Shown in pieces: positions 48,784 to 57,513 of a stretch of 64,000 nt of DNA. This stretch comes from Oxalobacteraceae bacterium (GTDB taxonomy: Bacteria; Pseudomonadota; Gammaproteobacteria; Burkholderiales; Burkholderiaceae_D). The translations under genes were made by a program, and so were the position numbers. The notes under the pieces are model-generated. The model had not been told where the DNA came from, did not search any database, and was given only the letters and a program-made list of their open reading frames with translations. The stretch spans positions 50,513 to 114,512 of the forward strand of contig OMID01000025.1 of NCBI GenBank assembly GCA_900299005.1, given 5' to 3'. Every line of letters begins with the position of its first letter. Position 1 is the first letter of the stretch.

Positions 48784-50034
48784 TCACGGTGACATCCAAC
48801 CCGACTCTTCCAAAAAAATTTCCGGCAGGCCCTTGACCGTGACAAACGAGAGTACTCCTACTAAATTTCCGCTGTCATCTTCGTTGTACCAAAATTTTCC
48901 CGTCTTTGATTCGTAAATTACTTCAGCAATGGATTGCGCTTTCCTAGCATCAGCAAGAGTTTTATAAGCTTCGATATTTCCAAAGCCGGAAAACTCAAGC
49001 GAGTCTTGCTCACCCTCGGCGGAATATCTAAAATCAGTAATTGAGTCTACCAGCAGCGCCCTAGCAGAACTAAAATCATAATCCTCCTTGCTTAATACAA
49101 AGGTGTCGTTGCCCTTGCCGCCACTCAAAGTATCTCGCCCGGCACCAGCAATTATTTGATCATCTCCTGCCCCACCTGTAACTTTGTCATTACCAGCACC
49201 GACGTCAATATCTGCACCATTTTTCGACTTAATTAAAACAGTATTGTCACCTTTAAGTGACCACTCATTGATAATTCGACAGTTACTAACCAGTTTTTCA
49301 AAACTTTCTGTCTCAGGAGTGGGACCTGGAATAGCATCAAATTCGTCCTTAGTCAATGTGACTGAATATTTTGCCGTTGAAATAAAATAATCAGAATTGA
49401 TGTATTTCATATTTGAAATATTTAGACTGATTTCTGAAGCAGATTCAGCTTTAGCTTTCATTGAAAATCCAAGCGATTCTCCAGATGAGATATCTGAAAA
49501 ATACAGCTTGAAGATATATGCCAACTGATTTCCGATTCCACCGCCCGACGAACTATATTGATATACATAGTCTTTGTTTATGAAGTCGTAGGATTCTGCT
49601 CGATTATCTGATTTAGATTCATCTTTTTGATCAGTTGAATACGTAACTTCTTTGTAGAGAATATCGTCAGACTTGGTCGCTGCATCACCAGTAAAAGACC
49701 AGGTTTTTGTATGGGATTCCTTTTCCACTGAATTACTCCAGGAATAATCCCATCCACCCTTCACATTCAAACTGTTACTTTTTATGATGACCATGCCGCT
49801 GTCGGTGCCGGCCTGTTCGTCACCTGACTTCGTCACATTTGCATTAATTGACGAACCTTGCAAACTTTTCCAGGTTATTGAATTTTTGGGAGCATCAAAA
49901 TCAACAGACTGTGAATCCCATGATTCATTCAGAACAGGCTCCCAGGAAAAATACGGAAGGAATAGTTTCTTCCAGTTTTCAAAATTTAGTTTGTTAACCA
50001 GAAGCTCTTGCCCTGAAATTTGTTGAGCGGACAT
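48784..50034 (-). CDS. RTX calcium-binding type I secretion-like protein
   Basis: 416 residues, no signal peptide. The C-terminal half carries hemolysin-type nonapeptide repeats: NGADIDVGAGNDKVTGGAGD and DQIIAGAGRDTLSGGKGNDT. These bind Ca and mark type I secretion substrates. The N-terminal 280 residues are Ser/Lys/Asp-rich and unrecognised. AT-rich, unlike the core genes. There is no type I ABC exporter, HlyD or TolC in the window, so export must be by a remote system. Confidence 0.88.
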   Translation of the reverse strand: MSAQQISGQELLVNKLNFENWKKLFLPYFSWEPVLNESWDSQSVDFDAPKNSITWKSLQGSSINANVTKSGDEQAGTDSGMVIIKSNSLNVKGGWDYSWSNSVEKESHTKTWSFTGDAATKSDDILYKEVTYSTDQKDESKSDNRAESYDFINKDYVYQYSSSGGGIGNQLAYIFKLYFSDISSGESLGFSMKAKAESASEISLNISNMKYINSDYFISTAKYSVTLTKDEFDAIPGPTPETESFEKLVSNCRIINEWSLKGDNTVLIKSKNGADIDVGAGNDKVTGGAGDDQIIAGAGRDTLSGGKGNDTFVLSKEDYDFSSARALLVDSITDFRYSAEGEQDSLEFSGFGNIEAYKTLADARKAQSIAEVIYESKTGKFWYNEDDSGNLVGVLSFVTVKGLPEIFLEESGWMSP

Positions 50035-50192
50035 AAAATTTAATCGTAAAAAATTATTTCATCGTCAATAACGCACAAGAAATTTAACCATCTGCTTTTT
50101 CAGATATGCATCTCTTGAGGTTGGATAAAAATGAATTGCTTCTCATCTATTCATCACCTACTCATTATGTCACATCTCGATTATAAGAGGCT

Positions 50193-50305
50193 CTATCAAA
50201 ATGAGCGCCGAGAAACAGCACAGTCGCTGCCAAGGCGGGGACGCCGGAGACAGTCAAGACGCTCGACAAGGTATTGGCAACGCCGCCAGCGACATCACGA
50301 GATAG
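50193..50305 (+). repeat. MITE-like repeat, copy C (113 bp)
   Basis: Left end CTATCAAAATGAGCGCC as in copies F and G, right end ACGAGATAG as in A and B, with GACAAGGTATTGGCAACGCC in the right half. Lies in the gap between the RTX gene and yqhA; a hybrid of the two end types. Confidence 0.85.
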
Positions 50306-50373
50306 GTTATAAAATAGAATCATCGATTGATCCGTTGATGATTACCGCATAACTTTCCGTACACCGACCCACC

Positions 50374-50916
50374 ATGCCCATAGATAAACAGATCAACTTG
50401 GTCGAACATAAATTCAAACGATTCGAAAGCCCTCTGGAGCGGCTGATTTTTGGCTCACGGTGGTTGATGGCCCCCTTCTATCTGGGGCTCATTGGTAGTC
50501 TTGCCGTGCTGATGTTCAAATTCCTGCAAGAGTTGATCCATTTTTTTCCACTTGCTAGCACCGCCGAGGAATCGCAAGTGATTCTTTGGGTTCTGTCACT
50601 GATCGACTTGTCACTGGCAGGTAACCTGGTACTGATGGTGATTTTCTCAGGCTATGAGAATTTCGTCTCCAAGATCGATGTAGCGTCTCACAAGGACAGG
50701 CCCGACTGGATGGGTACGGTAGATTTCAGTGGGTTGAAGCTCAAACTGATCGCGTCCATTGTGGCGATCTCAGGCATTCATCTGCTGAAGGCGTTCATGG
50801 CTATTGACAGCATGAACAAAGATAACCTGATGTGGCTGCTCATTCTGCATGGCACCTTTGTCATGTCAGGCTTGATTCTGGCGCTGATGGATTATGTCAC
50901 CGAAAAAGCTCACTGA
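50374..50916 (+). CDS. YqhA/UPF0114 family membrane protein
   Basis: 180 residues. Four hydrophobic segments: about 33-50 (FYLGLIGSLAVLMFKFL), 69-90 (LWVLSLIDLSLAGNLVLMVI), 125-145 (LIASIVAISGIHLLKAFM), 150-172 (LILHGTFVMSGLILALMDYV). The region FSGYENFVSKIDVASHKDRP is the conserved polar core. Matches the TIGR00645 family; function unknown. The 339-base gap before it holds a MITE copy and the RTX promoter region. Confidence 0.92.
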   Translation: MPIDKQINLVEHKFKRFESPLERLIFGSRWLMAPFYLGLIGSLAVLMFKFLQELIHFFPLASTAEESQVILWVLSLIDLSLAGNLVLMVIFSGYENFVSKIDVASHKDRPDWMGTVDFSGLKLKLIASIVAISGIHLLKAFMAIDSMNKDNLMWLLILHGTFVMSGLILALMDYVTEKAH

Positions 50917-50996
50917 GGCATGGCATGCATTCTCAGAGGCACGCGAGGCGCGTGTCGAGTACACCCAAGACACCCGACGGTATTGCAAAAAATATT

Positions 50997-51401
50997 TCAG
51001 CCATCGTCTTTTGGCTGAAGCAGTACCTCAATTTCCTCAGGAGGCCCGCCCTCTTCGGGCAGCGGCAGCGGACTGCTTTTTTCAATCGCTCTTGCGGCGC
51101 TCAGATCCCAGTTCTTAATGCCGCTGGTTTGTATCAAACGGATAGTCTGCACTTCGCCCTTGGGTGAGAGCTTGATGCCGAACCGTACCATCGGATTCAA
51201 CGCCCTCTCTTCGCCATTTCTCGCAATGTAGACAATAAAGCGTTTGATGTGTCCACCGACTTGCCTGAGGTAAGCCGGGCTGCGTTTATTCGAGGGACGT
51301 AATTCGCTATTGAGCGGACGAGCCTTATCCTGGCGCTCGATTGCATTAACTGGCGCAAGGATATTCAATAGCAACACCACACACAATGCCGCATATCGCA
51401 T
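50997..51401 (-). CDS. TonB-type C-terminal domain protein
   Basis: 134 residues from MRYAALCVVLLLNILAPVNA, a signal peptide; a start 17 codons earlier overlaps the preceding gene. The C-terminal half has the TonB/TolA C-terminal pattern (VRFGIKLSPKGEVQTIRLIQ, SSPLPLPEE). There is no proline-rich linker of TonB length, so it is not a classical TonB. It follows the ribbon-helix-helix gene and PQQ dehydrogenase on the same strand, a likely operon. Confidence 0.8.
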   Translation of the reverse strand: MRYAALCVVLLLNILAPVNAIERQDKARPLNSELRPSNKRSPAYLRQVGGHIKRFIVYIARNGEERALNPMVRFGIKLSPKGEVQTIRLIQTSGIKNWDLSAARAIEKSSPLPLPEEGGPPEEIEVLLQPKDDG

Positions 51402-51430
51402 CACTCTTCCTCCATCGGCAATCTTTTTCA

Positions 51431-51658
51431 TCAGCCGCTGCGATAGGTCCACATACGATCGATAAGCTCTTCCAATAGCTGACCGACGGGAATCCCGCGC
51501 TCTGACGCCACCATCCTCAGGCGTTTGTAATGAAATACGGATATGTCAGCGACGAGCTTGTGCTGATCGGATTTACTGAAGACTGGTGACTTTGCTGCTT
51601 CTTCGGCAGCGGCGGATGCCGTTGCTGATCCTGTTGTTCCCTGTGACTGTTCTTCCAT
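51431..51658 (-). CDS. small ribbon-helix-helix-like protein
   Basis: 75 residues from MEEQSQG (ATG 51658, eight bases after GAGAGG; an ATG 18 bases earlier is possible). The C-terminal part HKLVADISVFHYKRLRMVAS then GIPVGQLLEELIDRMW has the beta-strand plus two-helix pattern of ribbon-helix-helix DNA-binding proteins. Low-complexity Ala/Ser N-terminus. 20 bases after the PQQ dehydrogenase stop; a possible regulator of this operon. Confidence 0.65.
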   Translation of the reverse strand: MEEQSQGTTGSATASAAAEEAAKSPVFSKSDQHKLVADISVFHYKRLRMVASERGIPVGQLLEELIDRMWTYRSG

Positions 51659-51678
51659 ACCGTCGCCTCTCATCACAA

Positions 51679-53466
51679 TTATTGACGTCCTGCTTTGGGT
51701 AGCGCATACACGCGCAGGAAATCCCCCTGTTTAAAACCAAAAATCTGGTTGCCGCCCGCTGCCACTGCCACATACTGAATCCCGTCGATGCTGTAGCTGA
51801 TGGGCGGCGCATTCACGCCGGCATCAAGAACATCATGCCAAAGTTCTGCGCCGGAGGTGGCATCCATCGCACTGAAACGGCCATTGCCTTGACCTACAAA
51901 CACCAGTCCTCCCGATGTCGCCAGTACACCACCGACCAGAGGCTCGGGGGTTTTTGACTGCCAGCGCATTTTTCCACTGCGCAGATCGATTGCTGACACG
52001 GCACCCCAACGCGGGACATCCATCATGGGCTCTAGGTTGCTGTACGTGACCTCCGGTTGGGTCGAAGTGGCAGGAAGAATTTTCTTTGTGTATTTCACAG
52101 GCCAGTGGATACCAGCGACATAGGCAACCTGCTTCTTCTCATCCAGCGCAGTGGGCGACCAATTAGATCCCCCCAAAGCCCCCGGAAGAATCACCACGCC
52201 TTCGGGAGTGGGCGTAGCGAACATGTTTTTGTGCTCAACGAATTCATCCGATTTCAGCAGCAATTCACCGGTGAGTCGATGATGAACAAAGTACCAGCCT
52301 ATCTTCCCGGCCTGTCCGACGGCAGGTACTTTTCTGCCTTTGTGTAGGTAGTCGAACAGCACTGCCGGACTGCCCACATCGTAGCCCCACAAATCATGGG
52401 GCACCTGCTGGTAGTACCAGCGGATTTTCCCGGTCTTTACTTCCAGGCATACCAGCGAGACGCTGTATAAATTGTCACCGGGACGGGTATCGCCATCCAT
52501 CTGTGGCGAGGGGTTGCCCGTGCCAAAATACAGCAAGCCATGTCGTGTATCGATGGCAGGCGTACTCCATGCCGAACCACCACCGTATTTCGCGGCCTCA
52601 GGATAGCGAGATAAGTCGGCTTTCTCTTTTGCGATATCGCGGTCAAGACGAAGTCCATAGGAGGTCAATTGCCTGAACTCGCCCTCCCAGTTTGCAGATG
52701 CAATGGTGTCAAACTGCCAGATACGCTGGCCGGTTTTCGCATCGAATGCAGCGAGGAATCCGGTACGGCCATAATTGCCCGCAAAACCCACGACGGTGCC
52801 CAGTGGTGCGCCCTCACGGTCGGAATCAAGGTGGAGTCCGTAACCCACGCCGGTAATCCCGAGCAGGACCATTCCCTGATACACCACGGGCGCCATCGTG
52901 ACGCTGATACCAGATTGCCCTGCCAGACCCGCCTTCTTGCGAGGATCATCGTCGCCAAGCATCTCCACATTCTCGGCGATGAAACTGTCACGGTCGGCGA
53001 CCTCGATGTCCCAGACCACCTTGCCTGTCTGGGCATCAAGCGCAATGAGGCGTGCATCCACCGTGCCAACGTAGACCATGCCCTGGCTGACAGCCACGCC
53101 GCGATTCGCGGGCCCGCAGCACAGCGCATAGCCAGGCTTGCGTCGATGCTCATAGCGCCATAGCTCACGACCCGTAACAGCATCCAGCGCGACCACATGG
53201 TTAAAAGGTAGCGACACATACATCACTCGGCCCACGACGATGGGCGTTGCCTGAAAAGTGGCTTTTACCCCGCTCCGGTAAGTCCACGCTGCCCTCAGCT
53301 TGCTGACATTGGAGCGGTTGATCTGCGCATTACTGACGTAACGGCGGTTGGAAAAATCCTGGCCATAGCTTGGCCATGCCTGATCTTTGGCGATTGCGTG
53401 CCCAAGGGGAGCGATTATCAGACCGAGAACACAGAGTTTTCGTATAAGCGAGTTCTTTATGGCCAT
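51679..53466 (-). CDS. PQQ-dependent dehydrogenase
   Basis: 595 residues, periplasmic. The signal peptide begins MAIKNSLIRKLCVLGLIIAP with cleavage near AIA-KDQA. The eight-bladed propeller is marked by repeats such as AWTYRSG and GKVVWDIEVADR and by the W-motif end LAFDAKTGQRIW-type sequences. The vicinal Cys pair is visible in ALCCGPANRGVA; the GTGNPSP and RPGDNLY segments match the active-site Asp region. Likely quinoprotein alcohol/aldehyde dehydrogenase type; the Asp that favours Ca or lanthanide is not decidable. No cytochrome partner or PQQ synthesis gene is in the window. Confidence 0.93.
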   Translation of the reverse strand: MAIKNSLIRKLCVLGLIIAPLGHAIAKDQAWPSYGQDFSNRRYVSNAQINRSNVSKLRAAWTYRSGVKATFQATPIVVGRVMYVSLPFNHVVALDAVTGRELWRYEHRRKPGYALCCGPANRGVAVSQGMVYVGTVDARLIALDAQTGKVVWDIEVADRDSFIAENVEMLGDDDPRKKAGLAGQSGISVTMAPVVYQGMVLLGITGVGYGLHLDSDREGAPLGTVVGFAGNYGRTGFLAAFDAKTGQRIWQFDTIASANWEGEFRQLTSYGLRLDRDIAKEKADLSRYPEAAKYGGGSAWSTPAIDTRHGLLYFGTGNPSPQMDGDTRPGDNLYSVSLVCLEVKTGKIRWYYQQVPHDLWGYDVGSPAVLFDYLHKGRKVPAVGQAGKIGWYFVHHRLTGELLLKSDEFVEHKNMFATPTPEGVVILPGALGGSNWSPTALDEKKQVAYVAGIHWPVKYTKKILPATSTQPEVTYSNLEPMMDVPRWGAVSAIDLRSGKMRWQSKTPEPLVGGVLATSGGLVFVGQGNGRFSAMDATSGAELWHDVLDAGVNAPPISYSIDGIQYVAVAAGGNQIFGFKQGDFLRVYALPKAGRQ

Positions 53467-53682
53467 GATTAGTTTTTATCGAAGACAGGCTGAGTGGAAT
53501 CCCATTGTACCCTCGCGCCAGACCGGATCCCGAAGGCAAGCCAAACTGGCGTCGACGCTACCGGTGAAATGCGAACGCCGCCAGCCTAAAGAATGTAAAT
53601 TTGCCAGCCCGATAATAGATTCGGCATGGCCCCGCCTCGTTGTCCATACCTGCAGTGACAAGTCCATGGTCGCTATGGCACT

Positions 53683-54336
53683 ATGGTTGCCACCTTCCTT
53701 GGCCCTTTGGACCCTGAACTTCATCATTCAATGCCACTACTCAGCAAAGATCAATTGCGCCGACGGTATCCTCCTGCTGCAGAAAGAGCCCTGCGCAAAG
53801 AATTGACATCTATTGATCATCATATGGCGCGGTTCATCTCTCTGTCGCCTTTTCTCGTCATCGCCAGCGCCAATGCCGAGCGCAAGATGGATGCTTCACC
53901 GCGCGGCGGAGCACCGGGATTTGTCAAAGTAGCTGACGCACAGACGCTGCTGATTCCCGACGCCATGGGGAACAATCGCCTCGACACGCTGGAAAATATA
54001 ATTGATAACCCGCAGGTCGGCCTGCTTTTCTTTATTCCCGGCATAGACGAAATGCTCAGAGTGAACGGTGCCGCTACGCTGGAAATAAGCGAACACCTGC
54101 TAGGGCTTTTCGACGACTGGCAGAATAAACCTCGCCTAGTGATTAAAGTCGATATTGAAACGGCTTATCTGCATTGCGCAAAAGCGGCGATGCGCAGTAC
54201 GTTGTGGGCAAACGATCATCGGCAAGACCGCTCGGTCCTGCCCAGCATGGGAGAACTGATCAAGGAACATGCCAAGCTTGATGCACCTGCAGAGACGCAG
54301 GCAGACATGCTCAGACGGTATGAAAACGAATTATAA
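53683..54336 (+). CDS. pyridoxamine-phosphate-oxidase-like FMN protein
   Basis: 217 residues; a start 16 codons later (MPLLSKDQLRRRYPPA) is also possible. LSPFLVIASANAERKMDASP, RGGAPGFVKVADAQTLLIPD and NNRLDTLENIIDNPQVGLLF match the MSMEG_1061-type branch of the FMN-binding split-barrel family. Three bases before the protease gene, so the two are coupled. The substrate is unknown. Confidence 0.9.
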   Translation: MVATFLGPLDPELHHSMPLLSKDQLRRRYPPAAERALRKELTSIDHHMARFISLSPFLVIASANAERKMDASPRGGAPGFVKVADAQTLLIPDAMGNNRLDTLENIIDNPQVGLLFFIPGIDEMLRVNGAATLEISEHLLGLFDDWQNKPRLVIKVDIETAYLHCAKAAMRSTLWANDHRQDRSVLPSMGELIKEHAKLDAPAETQADMLRRYENEL

Positions 54337-54339
54337 GTT

Positions 54340-55161
54340 GTGATGGTTACGCCTCTTTCTAAAATTATCGCCGCGTACACGAAAGTCATGATCTCCGTTG
54401 ACCGCTCATCACAGCCTAATCACAGTATGTCTATGGGGCTCTTGCTTACCGCGTTTTTACTCATACCCGTGTTGGGTTGGGCGGAGGTGTTTTTCTCTGA
54501 TAGTAATGCGACGGGGTTTTTTGTGTCTGAGAGCGGTCATCTGGTCACTGCTTATCATGCTGTAGAAAATCGCAAAGTCTCGGTAGTGCTGGCCGACGGC
54601 CGCGCAGTACCCGCAGAAGTTATCCGGTACAACAAGGAAGCTGACCTGGCACTCTTGAAAATTCCGTATAAAACGGCCTACCTGTCGATCGCCCAGCCTG
54701 ACAATATTCAAATCGGCATGGAGATAATGACGATCGGCTACCCCATGATCTCAGTTCAGGGAAGCTCTGCGAAGGTCGCACGTGGCATTATCAACACGTT
54801 GGTCGGCTTTCATGGAGATGGCAGCAGCTTTCAGTTTGATGCGGCAACAGCCCGAGGCAATTCCGGTGGACCCGTGATTGGTGCGGAAGGATTAGTGGTC
54901 GGTGTCGTCAACGGCAAACTCCACACCACCAAAGTGCTGGAAAGGACCAAGGAATGGGTGGTGAATGTGAATTACGCCACCAATGCCGCTACGCTAATCA
55001 CCTTCCTTGGTGGTGTTAATGGACTAGCTAATATCCGACCATTGCCAGCCGATGCGGTATTTAATGTTCGCAAACTTTACGCAGAAACCCACCAAGCTGT
55101 CGTACCTGTCGTCTCTGACATGTCCGATAGAGCATCTTCTTCGCAGAGGGCATCAGACTAG
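54340..55161 (+). CDS. trypsin-like serine protease without PDZ domain
   Basis: 273 residues as read from GTG 54340 (ATG 54343); a signal peptide starting at 54427 (MSMGLLLTAFLLIPVLGWA) suggests the real start may be there. The catalytic triad is visible: His in VTAYHAVENRK, Asp in EADLALLKIPY, Ser in TARGNSGGPVIG. DegP-like fold but no PDZ domain in the C-terminal 80 residues. It follows the FMN-type protein with a three-base gap. Confidence 0.88.
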   Translation: MMVTPLSKIIAAYTKVMISVDRSSQPNHSMSMGLLLTAFLLIPVLGWAEVFFSDSNATGFFVSESGHLVTAYHAVENRKVSVVLADGRAVPAEVIRYNKEADLALLKIPYKTAYLSIAQPDNIQIGMEIMTIGYPMISVQGSSAKVARGIINTLVGFHGDGSSFQFDAATARGNSGGPVIGAEGLVVGVVNGKLHTTKVLERTKEWVVNVNYATNAATLITFLGGVNGLANIRPLPADAVFNVRKLYAETHQAVVPVVSDMSDRASSSQRASD

Positions 55162-55346
55162 GAAGGCGCCGCACACACTCAGTTTGATGGCGATCCAGTG
55201 TCGCTGACGCAAGGCAGGTACTCATCGTACCAAAGACTGATGACCATTTTCCAGCAGTAAAAACCTGCGGTATTTACTCCTCAGCGCTTTTTTACATAAG
55301 GGAATCATGGAGAATGATAGCGCCTCTTGAAACAAACTTGCAGGGA

Positions 55347-56417
55347 TCAGAGAGTCAACACATGATCACTTAAAAATACGGTCGACGCGTCCAGTGTGAC
55401 TCCCGTTAGCTGGATCAGACTATCGCCTGAGCTGTAGGGAGTACCTGCTTTTCGCGATTGCTCAATGAGATAAGTGCTGCCATTGAGCTCGAACCAGCCA
55501 ATCTGATGCTGTGCCAAGTTACCCGATTTTGGACTCAGCGCAGCGTTCACCCATTCAGATAATGTCGTCGAATCATGAGCACCACCCGAGGCGACGACAT
55601 CTGCTGCAGTGATGGGAATTGACCGAAAGCTGTTGGCATCGTTGAATACTAGTTTATCGCCCGGTGCGGTGTCGGCGATGATGTAAGGCAGCTTGACAGT
55701 GCCTCGTTTGCTCGCATTGAACGCCACCGTCACAGCTTGCGTGGCAGTGGCTGTCAACTTAGTGCCGGTATCTGTCACTGTTATCGATAAATCATCTTCA
55801 CCAAGCGCCGCATTTGTATATTTGAGTGTCGATAGGGCTTTATTGATTGTGCTCAGCGTGCCAGATAGCGTCAGGTGGGTCGTGCCATTACCAACAATCG
55901 TTAAATTTTTTGCTGTGCTGACTTTAAGTAAACCTGTGTCATCAGAGAGACTGACTTGGACAGGGAGATTGGAAGCATCGGTATCAATAATTGATAAGCT
56001 TTTGAGCGCCGTTGACATGCCTTGTAGCACCAGCTTGGAAGTCCCCATGTTGATGGCGGGCGGGGCGGCAGGTACTGGCGGTTTGGTTGCTCCGGATAAT
56101 GGATAGGTGTCTCCCCCATTTGCAAATACGAGTGTCTCCACATTGGAAAGCGTCACATGGACTGCCGAACTCGCCCCGGAGATGGAATCTACATGAACGA
56201 CTCCATCTTTGTTTTGGGTGATCTTGAATTTGTTTCGCTCGGAAGTTCCAAAACTCACTTTATCGGTGCCATCTGCACCGTCAACTGAAAAGTAATTAAA
56301 CGAGGTTTGCTGGATAGCTACCCATAGATTGAGTGTATCGTCAGCAGCAGTACCCACGAATGCCAAAGTATTACCATTAACTTCGAACGAAAAATTATTA
56401 AAAACACCGTTGGCCAT
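55347..56417 (-). CDS. type I secretion-like (bluetail/RTX) protein with DSISGAS motif
   Basis: 356 residues. Starts MANGVFNNFSFEVNGNTLAF with AGGA upstream. The region around residues 65-98 contains VVHVDSISGASSAVHVTLSN then VETLVFANGGD, the NVE.L.FA.G pattern of bluetail/type I secretion proteins. Proline-rich linker near 108-120 (TKPPVPAAPPAIN) leads to a beta-rich, Thr/Ser-rich region. The C-terminus FELNGSTYLIEQSRK and SLIQLTGVTLDASTVFLSDH is typical of such secreted proteins. DSISGAS (residues 77-83) also fits an ApbE flavinylation motif; ApbE is 79 bases upstream. It is the last gene of the minus-strand cassette. Confidence 0.82.
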   Translation of the reverse strand: MANGVFNNFSFEVNGNTLAFVGTAADDTLNLWVAIQQTSFNYFSVDGADGTDKVSFGTSERNKFKITQNKDGVVHVDSISGASSAVHVTLSNVETLVFANGGDTYPLSGATKPPVPAAPPAINMGTSKLVLQGMSTALKSLSIIDTDASNLPVQVSLSDDTGLLKVSTAKNLTIVGNGTTHLTLSGTLSTINKALSTLKYTNAALGEDDLSITVTDTGTKLTATATQAVTVAFNASKRGTVKLPYIIADTAPGDKLVFNDANSFRSIPITAADVVASGGAHDSTTLSEWVNAALSPKSGNLAQHQIGWFELNGSTYLIEQSRKAGTPYSSGDSLIQLTGVTLDASTVFLSDHVLTL

Positions 56418-56496
56418 GATTCATCCTGTGGTTAGGTTGTTTCCGGAAAATTAGTGGCGCATACCACTGCACTGTTGATACGACCATCTCTTCTTG

Positions 56497-57384
56497 CTAG
56501 GTGCTGAAAATCTCTCCTTCAGCATTGACGGCAAGATAGGAAAATCCGGTGCTTTTTAAAAAATCCAATGCGCAGGCTTCCTTGAGCATCGCAATCGTGG
56601 CCGTCGCGCCAGCAGTAATCGCCTGCGGCGCAAGCACCGAGACTGCCTGCCAGCCAGAAACTGGCCAGCCATCTTGAGGGCGCAATAAATGGCAATACCG
56701 GCGTCCACTCTGTTCAAAATACCGCTCGTAATCACCACTTGTTGCCAAACCACCAGTAGCCACCGGGATTGTGGCAATGACTTGCTTGGGTTTCCGCGGA
56801 TGCTGAATACCTATCATCCACGAAGCACCATCCTGCTTTGGACCAATGGCTCTCAGGTCTCCGCCGAGGTTTACATAGCCGTGACAAATTCCCGCCTGCG
56901 CCAGAATATCCGCAGCCCGATCTGCTGCATATTCCTTGCCCAGTCCGCCCAGGTCGATGCGTACCCCAGACTTCATGAAGCGCACGCAGTGATGTTGATG
57001 CCTGACATACTGCCAGCCCACCAAAGTCAATCGCTCCTGTAACGCGTCCGAACATGGCAAGACCCCATTCTTGAAATCCCACGCACCATGCAGTACGCCT
57101 GTCGTGATGTCAAACAACCCATCGCTCAGTGCATGCAATCTTCCAGCGTAAGCCAACAGAGAATCAGTCTCACTATCGATGTCTACTTCAAGCGAAGCTG
57201 CCTGCGCATTGATTCTGCTAATGACACTGTCGCTGCGGAACCGAGAATATTTTGCTTCGATGCGCTTGACTTCTGCTTCAGCCAGCGACGCCGCCATTGA
57301 CGATCGTTGATCATCGGTGTCGTCGATGCAAATTTCGCAAGGTGAGGCCATTGCATGAAATGAAAACCGCTGAATTGTCATCAC
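56497..57384 (-). CDS. apbE: FAD:protein FMN transferase
   Basis: Attaches FMN by phosphoester to Ser/Thr in D-x-x-S/T-G-A-S/T motifs. 295 residues. HAMASPCEICIDDTDD at the N-terminus, GLFDITTGVLHGAWDF, GVRIDLGGLGKEYAADRAAD, GYVNLGGDLRAIG and ITAGATATIAML are the family's conserved blocks. No signal peptide or lipobox is seen, unlike many ApbE proteins, so it may act in the cytosol. It lies 130 bases after the DUF3570 gene, whose product has DTVSGAS. Confidence 0.95.
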   Translation of the reverse strand: MMTIQRFSFHAMASPCEICIDDTDDQRSSMAASLAEAEVKRIEAKYSRFRSDSVISRINAQAASLEVDIDSETDSLLAYAGRLHALSDGLFDITTGVLHGAWDFKNGVLPCSDALQERLTLVGWQYVRHQHHCVRFMKSGVRIDLGGLGKEYAADRAADILAQAGICHGYVNLGGDLRAIGPKQDGASWMIGIQHPRKPKQVIATIPVATGGLATSGDYERYFEQSGRRYCHLLRPQDGWPVSGWQAVSVLAPQAITAGATATIAMLKEACALDFLKSTGFSYLAVNAEGEIFST

Positions 57385-57513
57385 TAGCTAACGAGAACAT
57401 CGATTCATAAAAAGTGGTGAGCTCCGGTCTCTGACCCGTAGCGATCTAGCTTTGACTTAGCGCCCATCTGAGCGGCATGGGATGCGGTCTTGTCACAATT
57501 ATTCAGTGTCACC

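Noticed and set aside
50894..51118. 74-residue frame after yqhA
   Set aside because: It overlaps the TonB-C-like gene on the opposite strand and has no recognisable features.
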